Shown here: piece by piece, positions 55,151 to 63,180 of the stretch
How the letters are laid out: each line of letters begins with the position of its first letter
Position numbering within the stretch: position 1 is the first letter of the stretch
NCBI RefSeq assembly: GCF_021173085.1
Contig: NZ_CP076413.1
Coordinates: forward strand, 744,001-808,000
Origin: Ralstonia wenshanensis
Lineage (GTDB): Bacteria; Pseudomonadota; Gammaproteobacteria; Burkholderiales; Burkholderiaceae
Direction of reading: 5' to 3'
DNA: 64,000 bases
The notes under the pieces: generated by a model
Told to the model about the DNA's origin: nothing
The model's database searches: none
The model's input: only the letters and a program-made list of their open reading frames with translations
Made by a program: the position numbers and the translations under genes

Positions 55151-56371
55151 TTACGCGTAGATATAGCGGCGCGACCACGGGATCGTCGTCGCCGACTTGC
55201 CGGCCTTCTGCAGCACGGTTTGGAAGATCGAGATTTCGTCGGCGTCGAAGGCGTGTGCGCAGCCGGCCAGGTAGACGCGCCAGATGCGGTATTTCTTTTC
55301 GCCCACCATCGCGCGGATGGTCTCGCCGTTGGTCTCGAACCGCTCGGCCCAGTGCTCGAGCGTGCGCGCATAGTGGCGGCGCAGGCTTTCAACGTCAAGC
55401 GCTTCCAGGCCGCCATCCTGCGCGGCGCTCAGTGCCAGCGAGATGTGCGGCAGCTCGCCTTGCGGAAAGACGTAGCGATCGATGAAATCGCCGCCACCCA
55501 TGGAGCTTTCGCCGCCGGCCGTGTCAGAAGACGTGATGCCGTGGTTCATGGCGATGCCGTCGTCGGCCAGCAGATCGTGTATGCGGCGGAAATACACGGG
55601 CAGGTTCTTGCGACCGACGTGCTCGAACATGCCGACGCTCGTGATCCGATCGAACTGGCCAGTGAGATCGCGGTAGTCCTGGATGCGGATCTCGATCTGG
55701 TCCTGCAGGCCGGCCGCGCGCACGCGTTCGGTGGCGAGCTCGTATTGGTTTTGCGACAGCGTCACGCCCAGGCAGCGCGCGCCGTACTTCTGCGCGGCGC
55801 GCAGCACCAGCGCACCCCAACCGCAGCCGATATCGAGCAGCGTTTGCCCTGGCTGCAAGCGGATCTTGGTAAGGATATGGTCGATTTTCTTGAGCTGCGC
55901 CTCGTCGAGCGTTTCATCGCCGTTTTCGAAGTAGGCGCAGGAGTAGACCATGTTCTGGTCCAGCCACAGCTTGTAGAAATCGTTGGAAACGTCGTAGTGG
56001 TACTGGATCGATTCCTTGTCGCCCTCCTTCGTATGGGCGAAGTGGCGCACCACGCGGGCCAACGCATTGCCGCTGCTGACCGCCGCCGCTGAAGCGAGGC
56101 TGTAGCCAACGTTGATGATGTCGGCCAGCTTGCCGTCCAGGTCGATCTTCTCCTGAACGTACGCCTCACCGAGGTTGTTGAGCGTCGGGGAAAGCAGCAG
56201 CGGCAGGGCGCTCGCTTCGCGCACGGTGAGCGTGACGCGGGGCTGCTCGAAGCGGCCCAGTTCGTATTGGTCGCCGTTCCATAACCGCAGCCGTACGGGA
56301 AGGTTGGCAGACTCGCGGATGTCCTGGATCCACTGCTCGAGTTTGCGGTCAATCGCCTGTTGGAAAAACAT
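55151..56371 (-). CDS. cfa: Cyclopropane-fatty-acyl-phospholipid synthase
   Basis: SAM-dependent enzyme that adds a methylene bridge to unsaturated phospholipid acyl chains. The 406 residues comprise an N-terminal lipid-binding domain (about 1-115) and a methyltransferase domain with the SAM motif LLDIGCGWGALVLRA, preceded by the family segment YHYDVSNDFYKLWLD and followed by SVGMFEHVG. The start at 56371 has GGAGG at about 10 bases upstream. It heads a short unit with the DUF72 gene. Confidence 0.95.
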   Translation of the reverse strand: MFFQQAIDRKLEQWIQDIRESANLPVRLRLWNGDQYELGRFEQPRVTLTVREASALPLLLSPTLNNLGEAYVQEKIDLDGKLADIINVGYSLASAAAVSSGNALARVVRHFAHTKEGDKESIQYHYDVSNDFYKLWLDQNMVYSCAYFENGDETLDEAQLKKIDHILTKIRLQPGQTLLDIGCGWGALVLRAAQKYGARCLGVTLSQNQYELATERVRAAGLQDQIEIRIQDYRDLTGQFDRITSVGMFEHVGRKNLPVYFRRIHDLLADDGIAMNHGITSSDTAGGESSMGGGDFIDRYVFPQGELPHISLALSAAQDGGLEALDVESLRRHYARTLEHWAERFETNGETIRAMVGEKKYRIWRVYLAGCAHAFDADEISIFQTVLQKAGKSATTIPWSRRYIYA

Positions 56372-56558
56372 GTCGACGCCTCCCTGATGTGCAGGTGTTC
56401 GAGGCGGCCATCGGATTGCAGCCCGAACGGATCACATTAGCTTACGACAAACTTTCCCATTGTGCTGTGCGGGTCTTAGGGGGCGCGTGCCGAGCCAATC
56501 CTCCGCAGCAAGCGCCGTGCCGGCATGACGCGATGCGCAATAACGTGTTGCGTCTCCA

Positions 56559-56579
56559 CTCGCCCCGCTACGGGGCGAG
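56559..56579 (-). other. Perfect 9-bp hairpin with the pdxH stop codon in its loop
   Basis: CTCGCCCCG and CGGGGCGAG pair exactly around the three bases of the pdxH TAG stop (56568-56570). No T-tract follows. It may act as a 3'-end stabiliser or ribosome-sensitive terminator. Confidence 0.6.
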
Positions 56580-57206
56580 GCGGACGATCTTCCAGCTGCC
56601 GTCAGCCTGTTTCCGGTACTCCAGCCGGTCGTGCAAGCGCGATGGGCGGCCTTGCCAGAATTCCAGCCGCTCCGGCACCAGACGGTAGCCGCCCCAGTGC
56701 GGCGGGCGCGGCGGAGCATCGCCAAAGCGTGCGCGATATTCGGCTTCGCGAGCCTCCAGCGTGGTGCGGTCGGGCACTTCGCTGCTCTGCTCCGACGCCC
56801 ACGCCCCCAACCGCGAGCCCAGCGGGCGCGAATGGTAATAGGCGTCGCTCTCGGCGTCGCTCACTTTTTCGACAATGCCTTGGACGCGCACTTGCCGCTC
56901 CAACCCAATCCAGTGGAACAGCAGCGCAGCGCGCGGGTTTTCGGCCAGTTCCTCGCCCTTGTGGCTGGCGTAATTGGTGAAGAAGGTGAAGCCGCGTTCG
57001 TCCAGATTCTTGAGCAGCACGATGCGGGCCGAGGGCTGGCCGTGCGGATCTACGGTGGCGAGCGTCATGGCGTTGACTTCAGCCACCTCCGCCTTCAGGG
57101 CCTCGTCGAACCAGCGGCGGAACTGGCGCAAGGGGTTGGCGTCGACGTCGGCGATGTCGAGCGAAGCGCGGGCGTAATCGGTGCGGATATCGGCAATGGA
57201 GGTCAT
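56568..57206 (-). CDS. pdxH: Pyridoxamine 5'-phosphate oxidase
   Basis: FMN enzyme that oxidises pyridoxine or pyridoxamine 5'-phosphate to pyridoxal phosphate. The 212-residue protein begins [17 protein letters not shown] and contains [20 protein letters not shown] (FMN binding), [20 protein letters not shown] and the C-terminal signature [13 protein letters not shown]. Length and start agree with the family. It stands alone between cfa (same strand) and the divergent dehydrogenase operon. Confidence 0.97.
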   Translation of the reverse strand: MTSIADIRTDYARASLDIADVDANPLRQFRRWFDEALKAEVAEVNAMTLATVDPHGQPSARIVLLKNLDERGFTFFTNYASHKGEELAENPRAALLFHWIGLERQVRVQGIVEKVSDAESDAYYHSRPLGSRLGAWASEQSSEVPDRTTLEAREAEYRARFGDAPPRPPHWGGYRLVPERLEFWQGRPSRLHDRLEYRKQADGSWKIVRLAP

Positions 57207-57410
57207 GAGCGTGGCGGGTGCGGCATGCGAACGGCCCGAGTATAGACAAACGCCGCCCAATGTCCTTTGCTTGCGCGCAAGGGCTGGCACGGTTTGCGCT
57301 TGGGGCGGGGTGCTGGCGATCTGTCATGCGCCGCCTATATTGGCTAGTCAAGGGCGCCAGGCTGGCGGCGCCTGCCATCTTCCCCACAAAAATTTCAACA
57401 GGATGTCGAA

Positions 57411-57896
57411 ATGGTCCCCCGTTCCCATTTTCCCGACACCGCTGCCGGCCTGACGCGACGTCAGTGGCTGCAGGGCACATTGGCGTTGGCTGCGGCCGGG
57501 CTGGCGGGCTCGCAGGTATTGCGTGCGGTCGCCCAGGCCCCGACTGAATCGCTCGATGCGTTCATGGCGTTGTCACAGGCGCTGACGGCGCGGCCTGCAC
57601 TGGACCGCGCCGTTGGCACGCGATTGCTGGCGGCGCTGGGCAAATCCAGTGCCGACTTTGCCGCGCAATTGCGGCCGCTGGCGCAGGCGTTGGCGGCGGG
57701 CTCGCTTTCCGAAGCGCAGCAGAAGACTGCGCTGCAGATTCTGGAAGCGTGGTACCTGGGTGTGGTCGACGGCAATGTCGTCACGTACGAGCAGGCGCTG
57801 ATGTATAGCGTGGTCTCCGACACACTGGTCATCCGCACATACTGCCCCAACCAGCCCGGCTTCTGGGCCGACCCCCCTGTCGAGAGGCAAGCCTGA
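57411..57896 (+). CDS. FAD-dependent glucose dehydrogenase, gamma (Tat chaperone-like) subunit
   Basis: Small subunit of 161 residues that carries a twin-arginine signal (LTRRQWLQG, followed by a hydrophobic helix to about residue 42) and escorts the folded flavoprotein to the periplasm. The C-terminal part DTLVIRTYCPNQPGFWADPP is the conserved portion of this family and closely resembles the Burkholderia cepacia enzyme as I recall it. AGGA lies upstream of the ATG at 57411. The stop overlaps the alpha-subunit start as TGATG. Confidence 0.9.
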   Translation: MVPRSHFPDTAAGLTRRQWLQGTLALAAAGLAGSQVLRAVAQAPTESLDAFMALSQALTARPALDRAVGTRLLAALGKSSADFAAQLRPLAQALAAGSLSEAQQKTALQILEAWYLGVVDGNVVTYEQALMYSVVSDTLVIRTYCPNQPGFWADPPVERQA

Positions 57897-59506
57897 TGGC
57901 CGATACCCAACAAGCCGATATCGTGGTGGTGGGCTCCGGCGTGGCCGGGGCGCTGGTGGCGTACGAGCTGGCGCGTGCGGGCAAGTCGGTGCTGATGCTC
58001 GAAGCCGGCCCGCGCCTGCCGCGCTGGGAGATCGTCGAGCGCTTCCGCAACCAGGCCGACAAGATGGATTTCATGGCGCCGTATCCGTCGACGCCATGGG
58101 CACCGCATCCGGAATATGGCCCGCCCAACAACTACCTCGTGCTCAAGGGCGAGCACCAGTTCAACTCGCAGTACATCCGCGCGGTAGGCGGCACGACCTG
58201 GCACTGGGCCGCATCGACGTGGCGCTTCTTGCCGAACGACTTCAAGCTGCGCAGTGTGTACGGCATCGCGCGCGACTGGCCGATCCAGTATCAGGATCTT
58301 GAACGCTATTACGGCCTGGCCGAAGAGGCCCTGGGCGTATGGGGGCCGAACGACGAAGATCTGGGCTCGCCGCGCAGCCAGCCGTATCCCATGGCGCCGC
58401 TTCCGCTCTCGTTCAATGAGCGCACGATCAAGGACGCGCTCAATGCGCACGACGCAAGCTTCCACGTGGTGACCGAGCCGGTGGCGCGCAACAGCCGCCC
58501 GTACGACGGCCGCCCGACCTGCTGCGGCAACAACAACTGCATGCCGATCTGCCCGATCGGCGCGATGTACAACGGCATCTTCCATGTGGAGAAAGCTGAG
58601 CAGGCTGGCGCCCGGCTGATCGAGAACGCCGTGGTCTTCAAGCTCGAAGTCGGCGCCAACAAACGCATCGTGGCCGCGCGTTACAAGGACTCGAAAGGCG
58701 CCGAGCACCGCGTGGAAGGCAAGTGGTTCGTGCTGGCCGCCAACGGCATCGAAACGCCCAAGCTGATGCTGATGTCCACCAGCCAGGATTTTCCGAAGGG
58801 TGTGGGCAACAGCTCCGACATGGTGGGGCGCAACCTGATGGACCACCCTGGCACCGGCGTGAGTTTCTATGCCGACCGCAAGCTATGGCCGGGGCGCGGG
58901 CCACAGGAAATGACCTCGCTGATCGGCTTTCGCGATGGGCCGTTCCGTGCCACGCAGGCTGGCAAGAAACTGCACCTGTCGAACATCTCGCGCATTGAGC
59001 AGGAGACGCAGCGCATCTTCAAGGAAGGCAAGCTCATCAAGCCCGCTGAACTGGATGCGCGCATCCGCGACCAGGCCGCGCGCTACGTGCAGTTCGACAG
59101 TTTCCACGAGATCCTGCCGCTGCCGGAGAACCGCATCGTGCCCAGCGCGACCGAGGTCGATGCCATCGGTATTCCGCGTCCGGAGATCACGTACCACATT
59201 GACGACTACGTCAAACGCAGCGCCGTGCATACGCGCGAGGTTTACGCCACGGCGGCGCAGGTGATGGGCGGCACCAATGTCGAGTTCCACGACGACTTCG
59301 CGCCCAACAACCACATCACCGGCGCAACCATCATGGGCGCCGATCCGAAAGACTCCGTGGTCGACAAGGATTGCCGGACGTTCGACCACCCGAACCTGTT
59401 CATCAGCAGCAGCTCCACCATGCCGACCGTGGGCACCGTCAACGTGACGCTGACCATCGCGGCACTGGCACTGCGCATTGCTGACCAACTGAAGAAGGAG
59501 GCGTGA
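57896..59506 (+). CDS. FAD-dependent glucose dehydrogenase, catalytic alpha subunit (GMC family)
   Basis: A 536-residue GMC-type flavoprotein expected to oxidise glucose (or a related aldose or gluconate) in the periplasm. The N-terminal FAD motif is VVVGSGVAGALVAYELA. The run TCCGNNNCMPICPIG places cysteines at 209, 210 and 215, the same spacing as the three ligands of the [3Fe-4S] cluster in the B. cepacia enzyme (212, 213, 218 as I recall). The GMC C-terminal SSSSTMPTVGTVNVTLTIAA is intact. Many databases call this family gluconate 2-dehydrogenase; near identity over the N-terminal 150 residues to the Burkholderia glucose dehydrogenase makes glucose the better guess. Confidence 0.88.
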   Translation: MADTQQADIVVVGSGVAGALVAYELARAGKSVLMLEAGPRLPRWEIVERFRNQADKMDFMAPYPSTPWAPHPEYGPPNNYLVLKGEHQFNSQYIRAVGGTTWHWAASTWRFLPNDFKLRSVYGIARDWPIQYQDLERYYGLAEEALGVWGPNDEDLGSPRSQPYPMAPLPLSFNERTIKDALNAHDASFHVVTEPVARNSRPYDGRPTCCGNNNCMPICPIGAMYNGIFHVEKAEQAGARLIENAVVFKLEVGANKRIVAARYKDSKGAEHRVEGKWFVLAANGIETPKLMLMSTSQDFPKGVGNSSDMVGRNLMDHPGTGVSFYADRKLWPGRGPQEMTSLIGFRDGPFRATQAGKKLHLSNISRIEQETQRIFKEGKLIKPAELDARIRDQAARYVQFDSFHEILPLPENRIVPSATEVDAIGIPRPEITYHIDDYVKRSAVHTREVYATAAQVMGGTNVEFHDDFAPNNHITGATIMGADPKDSVVDKDCRTFDHPNLFISSSSTMPTVGTVNVTLTIAALALRIADQLKKEA

Positions 59507-59507
59507 G

Positions 59508-60791
59508 ATGAAGACGATCGCTTCTTTCTCGCTGCTGTTGCTGACCGGTCTGGTGGTCAATGCCTGGGCCAAGGACACGCCCGCTGACACTGCGCAGATC
59601 AAACGCGGCGAATACCTCGCCATTGCGGCGGACTGCGCGGCCTGCCATACGGCGCCCGGCGGCAAGCCCTTTGCCGGCGGCTTGCCGATGCAGATTCCGA
59701 TGCTGGGCACCATTTACAGCAGCAACATCACGCCCGATGAAAAGACCGGCATCGGCAAATGGACGTACGAAGAATTCGAGCGTGCCGTACGCAAGGGCGT
59801 GGACGACGACGGCAACAACCTGTATCCGGCCATGCCGTATCCGTCGTTCGCGAAGATCAACGATGCGGACATGCGCGATCTCTATGCGTACTTTCGCAAC
59901 GGCGTGACAGCGGTGCAGAACGATCCGCCACAAAGCACCATTCGCTGGCCGTTGAACATGCGCTGGCCGCTCAAGCTGTGGAACCTCATCTTCCTCAAGA
60001 GCGAACCGTACGTTCCGAAGGCCGACAAGTCGCCGACGTGGAATCGCGGTGCGTACCTCACGCAAGGCCTGGCGCACTGCGGGACGTGCCATACACCGCG
60101 CGGTTTCGCCATGCAGGAGAAAGCGCTGGACGAGCGCGGCAGCGGCTATCTGGCGGGCTCGACGCTCGCGGGCTGGACGGCGTTCAACATCACGTCGGAC
60201 CCGACGAGCGGCATCGGCGCGTGGAAGCCTGAACAGCTCGTGCAATACCTGCGCACCGGCAGCGTGCCTGGCGTGGCGCAGGCCGCAGGGCCGATGGGCG
60301 AAGCGGTGCAGCACAGTTTTTCGCGGATGACGATGCAGGACGTCGAGTCCATCGCCGAATATCTGAGCACCGTCCCTGCCGTGAGCAACAACCTTGAGCG
60401 CGCACGGCAGGATTGGGGCAAGCCTGCCACCGATGTGACCGCGCTGCGCGGCAAGCCCATCGAAACCACGATCGACGCCGCGCGCCTGTACCTGGGCAAT
60501 TGCGCCACGTGTCACCAGGCCGATGGACGTGGCACGCCCGATGGCTATTACCCGCCGCTGCTGCACAACTCCACGGTCGGCACGCGGGACACGACCAACC
60601 TCGTGCAAGTCATGTTGTTCGGCATTGAGCGCAAGGCGGGCGACAGGCATATCGGCATGCCGGCGTTTGGGCGTGACCTGTCCAACGAGCAGCTCGCCGC
60701 ACTGACGAACTACGTCACGCGCCAGTTTGGCGATCCGGCCACACCGGCGGTGACGGCCGAGGCCATCGCAAAGCGGCGCTCAGCAAAGTAG
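59508..60791 (+). CDS. FAD-dependent glucose dehydrogenase, three-haem cytochrome c subunit
   Basis: Membrane-attached electron-transfer subunit of 427 residues. A Sec signal (IASFSLLLLTGLVVNAWA) is followed by three c-type haem sites, CAACH, CGTCH and CATCH, at about residues 44, 192 and 338. It passes electrons from the flavin and Fe-S centres to ubiquinone. It begins one base after the alpha-subunit stop. A C-terminal amphipathic stretch rather than a clear membrane helix ends the protein. Confidence 0.92.
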   Translation: MKTIASFSLLLLTGLVVNAWAKDTPADTAQIKRGEYLAIAADCAACHTAPGGKPFAGGLPMQIPMLGTIYSSNITPDEKTGIGKWTYEEFERAVRKGVDDDGNNLYPAMPYPSFAKINDADMRDLYAYFRNGVTAVQNDPPQSTIRWPLNMRWPLKLWNLIFLKSEPYVPKADKSPTWNRGAYLTQGLAHCGTCHTPRGFAMQEKALDERGSGYLAGSTLAGWTAFNITSDPTSGIGAWKPEQLVQYLRTGSVPGVAQAAGPMGEAVQHSFSRMTMQDVESIAEYLSTVPAVSNNLERARQDWGKPATDVTALRGKPIETTIDAARLYLGNCATCHQADGRGTPDGYYPPLLHNSTVGTRDTTNLVQVMLFGIERKAGDRHIGMPAFGRDLSNEQLAALTNYVTRQFGDPATPAVTAEAIAKRRSAK

Positions 60792-60802
60792 CGGGGATGA
60801 TG

Positions 60803-60824
60803 CCGGCGGCAGGTCAGCCGCCGG
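60803..60824. other. Perfect 8-bp hairpin with the asmA stop codon in its loop
   Basis: CCGGCGGC and GCCGCCGG flank a 6-base loop that includes the TGA of the AsmA-family gene (60814-60816). It lies between convergent genes and lacks a T-tract on both sides. Confidence 0.6.
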
Positions 60825-63099
60825 TCGTGAGCGGGTCGCGCGACGCGGGTGCTGCGGGACGCTTCTGTGTAGCAGTCTTGCCCGAGTCCGGCTGCGTCGA
60901 TTTCAAGTCGCCCTCCGGCGTGCGGCCAGGGTTCTTGCTGTGATACGTCTTGCCCGGCGGTGGCGCGGTCGGGCGCTGGCGCACATCGGCGAGCAGCTTG
61001 CCGCAGGCGCTTTCGGGGGCGGGTTTGAGCTCAAGCACCGGCAGTACCGCCGCCACCGGCGCCGTCAACGCCAGGGCCACTGCGCCGCCTGCCCGTAGCG
61101 CCACGACGGCCGGATTGATCGACACATCCGGATGCTTGTATGTGCCCTTCACATACAGCGGTGTGCGCAGCGAAAACACGCGCAACCCCTTCGAATCCGG
61201 GTGAATGGTGAAGTCCAGGGCCTCCTGCTTGAAGCTTGTCGCGCCGGTCACGTCGATGACGGCATCCTGCGTGTCCACCACGAACGTGCGCGCCTGCGCC
61301 AAGCCATTGCTCACGGCAAAGTCGCCGGCCGCGCAGTTGATGGTGACCTGCTTGTCGCCGAAAAGCTTGGTCAGGATCACGTTGCCGACGTTCAGCCCCA
61401 TGGCTTCAAGAATGAACTTGCTGATCGTGCCCTGCTCGACCAAGAGCTTCACCTCGCCGTTCGATGAACCGAGCAGAGCCGCCACCGAATTGCCCGTGGC
61501 CGAGAGACGCGCATCGCCGTTGATCTCGCCCACGCTGGCGCGCACCGATTCGATCTTCGGGAACAGCTGCTTGATCTTGAAGTGCCTTGCCGCCAGCGCC
61601 GCGCGCGCCTGCATGGGCGTAGCGTGTCCGTCGAGCTGGATGTTGGAGGAAAGCGTGCCGCCCGCAATGCCGAAGTTGAGCGGGTCGAGCGTCAGCACCG
61701 CGTCCTGCAGCTTGACGTGCGTGACGAGGTGATTGATCGGCAGATCTGTGGTGTGGACGATGCGCTCACCGGTGAACTTCACGTCGGCATCAATGGCGTT
61801 CCAGCGATCGGTACGGAAGGGCTCGACCGGCAGAACCTTGTCGGGGGGCTGGCGTACGGTTTTGCTATCACCGGGGTCGGCGCTCGGGTCGGCCCGCTTG
61901 GCCTTGCTGGCGTTGGAGTCGGCGCCGATGATTGGCGCGAGGTCGGCAAACAGCAATTGATGTGAGACCAGTTCGCCCGTCAATTGCGGACGCGGTTGGC
62001 GCATCGCAAAGGTGAGCGTGCCGCCCAAATCTGAACCACCCACGCGTCCCGTGAATTTTTCGTAGCGCCACGTCGAGCCTTGCCTGCGAAGTTCGCCGAT
62101 CAGCCGGCCGCGGGTGTCGAACGGCGGCGTATCCGGCAGCACCACGCCGGTCAGCGGATACAACTGCGCCATGCTTGCGCCCGACAGGTGCAGGCGTAAG
62201 TCGATGGCCGTCAGGCTGGCGGGGTTGGTGAGCGTGCCTGCCAGGTCAATGCGTGTCTTGCCTACCGTGACGTCGGCCTGCAGCGGGTAGGGCCGTTGTG
62301 CATCCTGCAGGCGCAGCACGCCGCCGGCCTTGCCGCTGCCCTTGATGGTGGCGTTGTTGTAGGTGCCCTTGACCGTCCACGCGATGCCGTAAGGCTGCTG
62401 CGGATCCGGCACCGTCGGCGTCTGTGCGGCGCTATCGGATGCTGCCGCGCCGGACGCCGTCGGCACCGTGGCGGGCTGGTCCGCATTCTGGATGGCTGTG
62501 CCGTTGGCGGCGGTGTATAGCGTCTGGTTGTCGACGGTGTCGATCGTCGCTGTCAGGTGAATGCGCTTGATGTCATCGTCAAGGGCCAGCGAGCCTTTGC
62601 TGAAGGCGATCTCGCGCAGGTCCAGTTTCCAGTCCGACGGCTTCTTGTTGTCGCCCTCGCTGCCCGCCAGATCGAAGGTCCAGTTGTTGCGGTTCTGCTT
62701 GTCGCGCTCCAGCGCAATGGCGGGCGTGTCCAGCGTCACGCTCGGGATGACGATGCGGTGTGCCAGCAGCGGCAGGGCCTCCAGCACAAACGTGAGCTGA
62801 TGGATGGTGGCCACGTGCGGCTGCTTCGCCCAGTCCGGATTGCCGACGGTGATGTCGTTGGCAATCAATCGCGGCCAGGGTACGTACGCGCGCCAGCCGG
62901 ATTCGCCTTGGGGCTTCTTCCACGTGAGCATCAGGTCGCCGTTGATGGCGAAGGGGCGCCCGATGGCTTGCGAGACGCGATCATTCAGATACGGCTTGGC
63001 GCGGTTCCAGTCAAACGTCAGCACAAAGATGACCGCCGCTGCCACGATGACGACGGGTGTGATGACCAGTCCGAGGGCGAGTTTGCCGGATGTACGCAT
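60814..63099 (-). CDS. AsmA-family inner-membrane/periplasmic protein
   Basis: A 761-residue protein with an N-terminal membrane anchor (KLALGLVITPVVIVAAAVIF, about 6-26), then an AsmA-type N-terminal domain (WNRAKPYLNDRVSQAIGRPF, INGDLMLTW) and a C-terminal AsmA_2 region from about 520 (ARHFKIKQLFPKIES, INGDARLSATGNS, LDFTIHPDSKGLRVFSLRTP). These proteins form long beta-groove bridges thought to move phospholipids to the outer membrane. The ATG at 63099 is chosen; the open frame continues upstream into the divergent tcdA gene. The last 70 residues are a Pro/Lys/Thr tail. Confidence 0.9.
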   Translation of the reverse strand: MRTSGKLALGLVITPVVIVAAAVIFVLTFDWNRAKPYLNDRVSQAIGRPFAINGDLMLTWKKPQGESGWRAYVPWPRLIANDITVGNPDWAKQPHVATIHQLTFVLEALPLLAHRIVIPSVTLDTPAIALERDKQNRNNWTFDLAGSEGDNKKPSDWKLDLREIAFSKGSLALDDDIKRIHLTATIDTVDNQTLYTAANGTAIQNADQPATVPTASGAAASDSAAQTPTVPDPQQPYGIAWTVKGTYNNATIKGSGKAGGVLRLQDAQRPYPLQADVTVGKTRIDLAGTLTNPASLTAIDLRLHLSGASMAQLYPLTGVVLPDTPPFDTRGRLIGELRRQGSTWRYEKFTGRVGGSDLGGTLTFAMRQPRPQLTGELVSHQLLFADLAPIIGADSNASKAKRADPSADPGDSKTVRQPPDKVLPVEPFRTDRWNAIDADVKFTGERIVHTTDLPINHLVTHVKLQDAVLTLDPLNFGIAGGTLSSNIQLDGHATPMQARAALAARHFKIKQLFPKIESVRASVGEINGDARLSATGNSVAALLGSSNGEVKLLVEQGTISKFILEAMGLNVGNVILTKLFGDKQVTINCAAGDFAVSNGLAQARTFVVDTQDAVIDVTGATSFKQEALDFTIHPDSKGLRVFSLRTPLYVKGTYKHPDVSINPAVVALRAGGAVALALTAPVAAVLPVLELKPAPESACGKLLADVRQRPTAPPPGKTYHSKNPGRTPEGDLKSTQPDSGKTATQKRPAAPASRDPLTTGG

Positions 63100-63180
63100 C
63101 GTCTTCTTGTTGGTATTGGCACAAAAATGCGACCGCGCACGTTGATATATAGTTCGGCGCAACCACGATTCCATTGTGTC

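Noticed and set aside
57297..57312. Sigma-54-like GG-N10-GC element before the glucose dehydrogenase operon
   Set aside because: The -12 element lacks the TTGC context and GC-rich DNA gives many such matches.
57461..58846. Minus-strand open frame of 461 codons opposite the dehydrogenase gamma and alpha subunits
   Set aside because: Antisense to well-supported genes, no ribosome site, no recognisable motif.
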